A DNA stretch of 7,338 nucleotides, taken from NCBI GenBank assembly GCA_016186375.1, contig JACPLS010000013.1, positions 1 through 7,338 of the forward strand, written 5' to 3'. Every line of letters begins with the position of its first letter. Position 1 is the first letter of the stretch. Of this stretch, positions 4,208 through 7,338 are shown piece after piece. The position numbers and the translations under genes were made by a program. Source of the DNA: Candidatus Pacearchaeota archaeon (GTDB taxonomy: Archaea > Nanobdellota > Nanobdellia > Pacearchaeales > GW2011-AR1). The notes below the pieces were generated by a model. It was not told the origin of the DNA. It saw nothing but the letters and a program-made list of their open reading frames with translations, and searched no databases.

Positions 4208-5449
4208 TTATTTCAACAAGTATTTGTAGAATGGGATGATCTGTACTCCTCCAATAACCTTTTCAATATTATAAGAAAGTACTTTTACTTCTTCTGGCTT
4301 AAATTTTTTTATGAATTTTTCCAAGGAAGTCAAATCTCTTTCTTTGATTTCTCCTGATTTTATCTCAATTGCTCTTAACGGATCAAGTAAGATGACATCT
4401 ACCTCATTTTTAAAGGAATCTCTCCAAAAGTATTCAGCATTTAGCTGGAGTGTTATAAACTGTTCAAATATCTTGCCGAAGTTGTGTTCCATCAAAAAAT
4501 GGTTTGTCAATGTTGAAAAAAATTTCTTTAATCTTCTTTGTGTTTTTCTTGCATTTCTTGAATAATTATAGAGTTTTTTTATTAGAAATGCTTCTTCCAA
4601 ATACTCTAAATAATTTGATAATATTCCTCTTGAAATGCCGAGTTCTTTTGATAGGTCTTGTATATCTATTATCTGCCCTGGTTCATTATAAATTATATTA
4701 AAAATTGACCTTATAATATCGGTTCTTTTGACTTCAAATACTTGTACAAAGTCGCTATAAATAGTCTTCTCAATAATGCCTTCCGTTATATATTTTCTCG
4801 CGTCATTCTCATTGTAATTAATAATTTCCGGGAATCCGTTTGTTATTAAAAATTGATTAAAATTCTTTAATATCTCATCTCTTTGGATAAAAATATTATC
4901 AATTTTTATCTTTCTAAATCTTAAAAATTCCTTAAACGTTAGAGGATTGACTTTAAACTCAAATATTCTTCCGGCTAAACTTTCCTTTGATTTTTTTCTT
5001 ATAAATAATGACTCCGATCCAGAAATAATGAATTTGATATTTGGGTATATATCATAAACTACTTTAAGTTGGTTACTCCAATCCTTTATTTTCTGTATTT
5101 CGTCAAAAACAATAAGATATTTTTTCCCTCGGTCTACCTTTCCAAAAATCTCTTCATATATATCAATTAACTCCATAATTCTTATCTCTGAAAAATCGTC
5201 AAATGAGAAATACAATATTTGTTTTTTATCAAAACTGTCTAAGATTTTTTGTTCTACTATTTTCATAGCTAAAGTAGTTTTTCCAACTCTTCGCAATCCA
5301 GTTAGAGCAATTATCATCCTTAAAGACATATATTTTATTATTTCCTTAAAGATATCTCTTTCTGTATATTCTATATTGAGTGATTTAAAATTCTCATTCC
5401 ACCACGGGTTTACTTTCCTCATATATTCTTTAATTATTGTTTTATCCAT
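4208..5449 (-). CDS. AAA family ATPase with C-terminal DUF4143/PD-(D/E)XK-like domain
   Basis: The 413-residue protein has the architecture of the AAA_14/DUF4143 family, widespread in archaea and anaerobic bacteria and often horizontally transferred. Walker A is GLRRVGKTT (51-59, Lys57), Walker B is YLIVFDE (111-117, Asp116-Glu117), and a sensor-1-like ISGSES lies at 142-147. A winged-helix segment spans about 263-290 (DLSKELGISRGILSNYLEYL). The C-terminal part carries Glu329 in FEQF, then EVDVILLD (349-356) and IEIKSG (361-366). These give an Asp351...Glu362-X-Lys364 arrangement of a PD-(D/E)XK nuclease fold. ATP hydrolysis is very likely; the biological role of the family is not established, and a DNA-related or mobile-element role is inference. 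The first ATG follows AT-rich promoter-like DNA. The gene is convergent with the aldehyde dehydrogenase operon and reads as intact. Confidence 0.9.
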   Translation of the reverse strand: MDKTIIKEYMRKVNPWWNENFKSLNIEYTERDIFKEIIKYMSLRMIIALTGLRRVGKTTLAMKIVEQKILDSFDKKQILYFSFDDFSEIRIMELIDIYEEIFGKVDRGKKYLIVFDEIQKIKDWSNQLKVVYDIYPNIKFIISGSESLFIRKKSKESLAGRIFEFKVNPLTFKEFLRFRKIKIDNIFIQRDEILKNFNQFLITNGFPEIINYNENDARKYITEGIIEKTIYSDFVQVFEVKRTDIIRSIFNIIYNEPGQIIDIQDLSKELGISRGILSNYLEYLEEAFLIKKLYNYSRNARKTQRRLKKFFSTLTNHFLMEHNFGKIFEQFITLQLNAEYFWRDSFKNEVDVILLDPLRAIEIKSGEIKERDLTSLEKFIKKFKPEEVKVLSYNIEKVIGGVQIIPFYKYLLK

Positions 5450-5641
5450 AAATTTATGTAAATAAAATTAATCATATATTTAATTATATGTTAATTATAA
5501 TAGTCATACTTTATAAATCTTTGCTTTTTTATCCAAGACATAATTTTATGTTATATAAGAGTTACACTTATCTATATTTTAAGTTACTTTGGACCGCACC
5601 CTTATAAGTATGATTATTTATAATGGCTAATATATAACTAG
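5450..5641. other. Very AT-rich intergenic DNA with inverted repeats
   Basis: No gene is visible. TAGTCATACTTTATA (5501-5515) and TATAAGTATGATTA (5603-5616) are imperfect inverted copies, with one gap and one mismatch, and each overlaps a TATA-like box. A perfect palindrome, ACATAA-TT-TTATGT, lies between them at 5538-5551. These may be binding sites or chance matches in AT-rich DNA. Confidence 0.25.
5475..5518 (-). promoter_or_regulatory. Candidate promoter region of the ATPase gene
   Basis: Two TATA-like boxes face the ATPase gene on the minus strand: ATTAAATATA (5475-5484), about 31 bases before the ATG, and TTTATAAAG (5510-5518). The first would give a nearly leaderless message, the second a leader of roughly 35-40 bases. 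I cannot choose between them, as the whole region is very AT-rich. Confidence 0.35.
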
Positions 5642-5791
5642 ATTATAATTGTTTGTTATTCTGTTGATGATATTTCTACAACATATGTTTTTCTAGCATT
5701 TTTATGGAAAATTGCTGAGGAAGTCCCAATGAAGAATTTATTAGAAAAAGACAACCTGAATCAATATCGGTTTTATTTTGAAAGCAAATAG
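5642..5791 (+). pseudogene. Possible decayed reading frame
   Basis: One forward frame is open from after a TAG (5639-5641) to a TAG at 5789-5791. It reads as plausible protein (for example SVDDISTTYVFLAFLWKIAE) with a short hydrophobic stretch and then a polar tail. The only ATG in frame is at 5729, and no ribosome binding site is apparent. Past the stop the same frame continues through one more stop, to about 5890, with lysine/glutamate-rich sequence, as a degenerating gene would. No family is recognisable, and chance is a serious alternative. The rest of the gap to 5883 shows nothing else. Confidence 0.2.
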
Positions 5792-5883
5792 ATAGATGAA
5801 CAAATAAAGTGATTAGAAGTAAAAAACGAAATAATATTAGGACACAACTTAAGATGTGGTGTAATTAAGAAACAACAGTTTTT

Positions 5884-7338
5884 TCATTTAATAATTTGAT
5901 CTTTGAATCTCTCTAAAGCAGTTTCTGCTAGTTCTCTTTGTTTTCTTGCTAATTCTTCTAATTTTTCTTTGTGGTCAGAGACTGCGCTCATATATCTTTT
6001 TTGTTTTTGTTTTTCTTTTGGAGGATGAAAACTTAAATCGCTATAATCTACATTTGGTAAACCTAATAAAAATGCATTGAAATCTGAATGATAATAACCT
6101 GCAAACGGAGAATTAAACCTTTCTAGATTATAACATGCTTCTCTTGCAGCAATTGCTGCATCTCTAAATGGATAAAATACACCAGTTTCTTTAAATTTTC
6201 TAAAAGCTGTCAATGTTTCATTTCCCATGTCTTTTATTACTTTACTGTAATAATCTTCCATTCGCTTCAAAAAATTTCTTTCTATTTTTCTGTCTGGTAA
6301 ATTATTATCGGGCTCTAATAACCAACTTGAAAAAATTGGATTAGAATGTGTCCCTAATAATATCATATTACTATATTTCCCTTCTTCTATTTCTCCGGTT
6401 TTTCCTTCAAGATTGGCAAATCGTGTTAAGAATCTTATTTTTTCCGGAGAAAGTGTTAATATTTTATTTTTTGGAATACCTTGCAGAACAGCATAATAAG
6501 CTAAAGCTTCAGGAGGATTTGAGGCAATTAATAATGATGCTTTAGACTCTTCCTTTTTCATTTTATTTAATAGATCAATAAATTTTGGCAAGGCACAATT
6601 TAATAGTTTTTCATCATAGTAATCTCTTTCATGTATAATGTCTTCTCCTGATGTTTGAAATATTTCATATGTAGGAAGAGAAGTAGCGAAAATAATTATG
6701 CCTGGGTTTGATCTTAATAATCTTCTCAATGGATGATTTTCTTCGCTTTCTTCTATATCCTTATGTTCATAACATAAAATTCTCTCTGAAATTGGAATGC
6801 TACTCAAACGCATCAACTCTTCATATCCTATTTTTTTATTTCCTTTATTATATTCTTTCCGACTTAATGAGTTACTGTACCAATGAACTGATGCGCCTAA
6901 AATAAAAGTGGCAAAAACTATTTCTGCTCCCAATGTACCGCCTCCAATTACTGCAATTGGATAACTGACGTGGAATTTTTTTTGAATCTTTAAATAATGT
7001 AAGGCATTTGATAAATCTTGCACATCGAAATAAATATCCTCTTTCTTCATTATAATATCTTCCAGAATTCCTCTTCGTAATGTATCTCTACGTTCTATAA
7101 TATCTGGTCGCTTAGTGAGAATAACCCTTTGGACATCTTTCCATCTAGATCGAAGAAAACTTGAGATTTCGTATACGTCTTGATTGTCACACATAGATGG
7201 ATCAAATATTACACATTGATAATTTTTCTTATTCCTTTCTATTTCGATTTCTCTTAAAAATTTATCATATGTTAAAAATTCATCTAAATTAAAATAATCT
7301 TTGGACTCTTTTTCTTCTAAATTAAAATAATCGTTGAA
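5884..7338 (-). CDS. Divergent lactate/malate dehydrogenase-fold oxidoreductase with N-terminal extension (5' end outside window)
   Basis: The frame is open from the TGA at 5884-5886 to the window edge, giving 484 visible residues. A methionine at 7194 exists, but the frame continues 48 codons upstream of it, so that is probably not the true start. Numbering from that methionine, PIAVIGGGTLGAE (79-91) is a Rossmann loop. PGIIIFATSLP (164-174) and GEDIIHERD (183-191, Arg190) resemble the LDH substrate loop, and IASNPPEALAY (223-233) matches the family's SNPxDxLxY. EKIRFLTRFA (251-260) parallels DSARFRTFIA, so Glu251 may stand for the catalytic Asp and Arg254 for Arg171. GTHSNP (281-286) parallels GEHGDS, keeping His283. 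AGYYHSDFNAFLLGLP (365-380) resembles the C-terminal strand pair. After strand 2, WYSNSLSRKE lacks the usual NAD-selecting aspartate, which hints at NADP. At least 120 residues precede the Rossmann loop and are unexplained. Substrate unknown. Confidence 0.7.
   Translation of the reverse strand, partial: FNDYFNLEEKESKDYFNLDEFLTYDKFLREIEIERNKKNYQCVIFDPSMCDNQDVYEISSFLRSRWKDVQRVILTKRPDIIERRDTLRRGILEDIIMKKEDIYFDVQDLSNALHYLKIQKKFHVSYPIAVIGGGTLGAEIVFATFILGASVHWYSNSLSRKEYNKGNKKIGYEELMRLSSIPISERILCYEHKDIEESEENHPLRRLLRSNPGIIIFATSLPTYEIFQTSGEDIIHERDYYDEKLLNCALPKFIDLLNKMKKEESKASLLIASNPPEALAYYAVLQGIPKNKILTLSPEKIRFLTRFANLEGKTGEIEEGKYSNMILLGTHSNPIFSSWLLEPDNNLPDRKIERNFLKRMEDYYSKVIKDMGNETLTAFRKFKETGVFYPFRDAAIAAREACYNLERFNSPFAGYYHSDFNAFLLGLPNVDYSDLSFHPPKEKQKQKRYMSAVSDHKEKLEELARKQRELAETALERFKDQIIK
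7283..7332 (-). repeat. 17-base direct repeat spaced by 33 bases inside the partial gene
   Basis: TCTAAATTAAAATAATC occurs at 7283-7299 and again at 7316-7332. The 33-base period equals eleven codons, so the protein repeats in frame: DYFNLEEKESK is followed by DYFNLDEF. This looks like a small in-frame duplication, and more copies may lie beyond the window edge. Confidence 0.6.

Noticed and set aside
4124..4357. Forward frame starting with TTG that enters the ATPase gene
   Set aside because: From 4208 on it is simply antisense to the intact ATPase gene. Only the first part, before the ATPase stop, can be considered, and the ATG frame at 4117 has better start signals.

Overview
This AT-rich window most likely comes from an archaeon. 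Several start codons sit about 24-27 bases downstream of TTTATA/TTTAAATA-type boxes, which suggests leaderless transcripts. Where a ribosome binding site is visible it is the archaeal-style GGTGA, and an oligo-T run follows at least one stop codon. Very small genes and a PD-(D/E)XK-tailed AAA ATPase would fit a DPANN-like or other small-genome archaeon, but the sequence does not fix the lineage.

Layout. Bases 1-1890 form an accessory-looking stretch of small genes, each with its own promoter: a 148-residue unknown (157-603), an overlapping DUF4258/DUF2283 toxin-antitoxin-like pair (913-1328) and a 96-residue unknown (1582-1872). The gaps between them (604-912, 1329-1581, 1873-2364) are more GC-rich in parts and full of short perfect hairpins. 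They also share a repeated motif: CAGCAATTTYGTTTAAGCA occurs in two gaps, with a shorter inverted relative in the third. Bases 2124-2246 hold a perfect 17-bp inverted repeat, three tandem 9-base units and a degenerate second copy, all upstream of the next operon.

Bases 2365-4057 are a two-gene operon: a small glutaredoxin-like protein (CPWC) followed 7 bases later by an aldehyde dehydrogenase close to the 4-aminobutanal dehydrogenase (PatD/YdcW) subfamily. A promoter, a GGTGA site and a 22-codon reading frame (4117-4185) follow and run into the 3' end of a convergent AAA ATPase gene (4208-5449, minus strand; AAA_14 plus DUF4143/PD-(D/E)XK type). Bases 5450-5883 are very AT-rich and hold promoter-like boxes and perhaps one decayed reading frame.

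The right end (5884-7338, minus strand) is a gene that stays open through the window edge. It encodes a divergent lactate/malate-dehydrogenase-fold oxidoreductase with an N-terminal extension of at least about 120 residues. Its putative active-site residues appear largely retained.

The glutaredoxin and aldehyde dehydrogenase probably act together in redox or aldehyde metabolism. The other genes show no obvious shared pathway. The most unusual material is the repeated, hairpin-rich intergenic DNA, the GGTTAA/TGATTAA repeat cluster and the divergent dehydrogenase.
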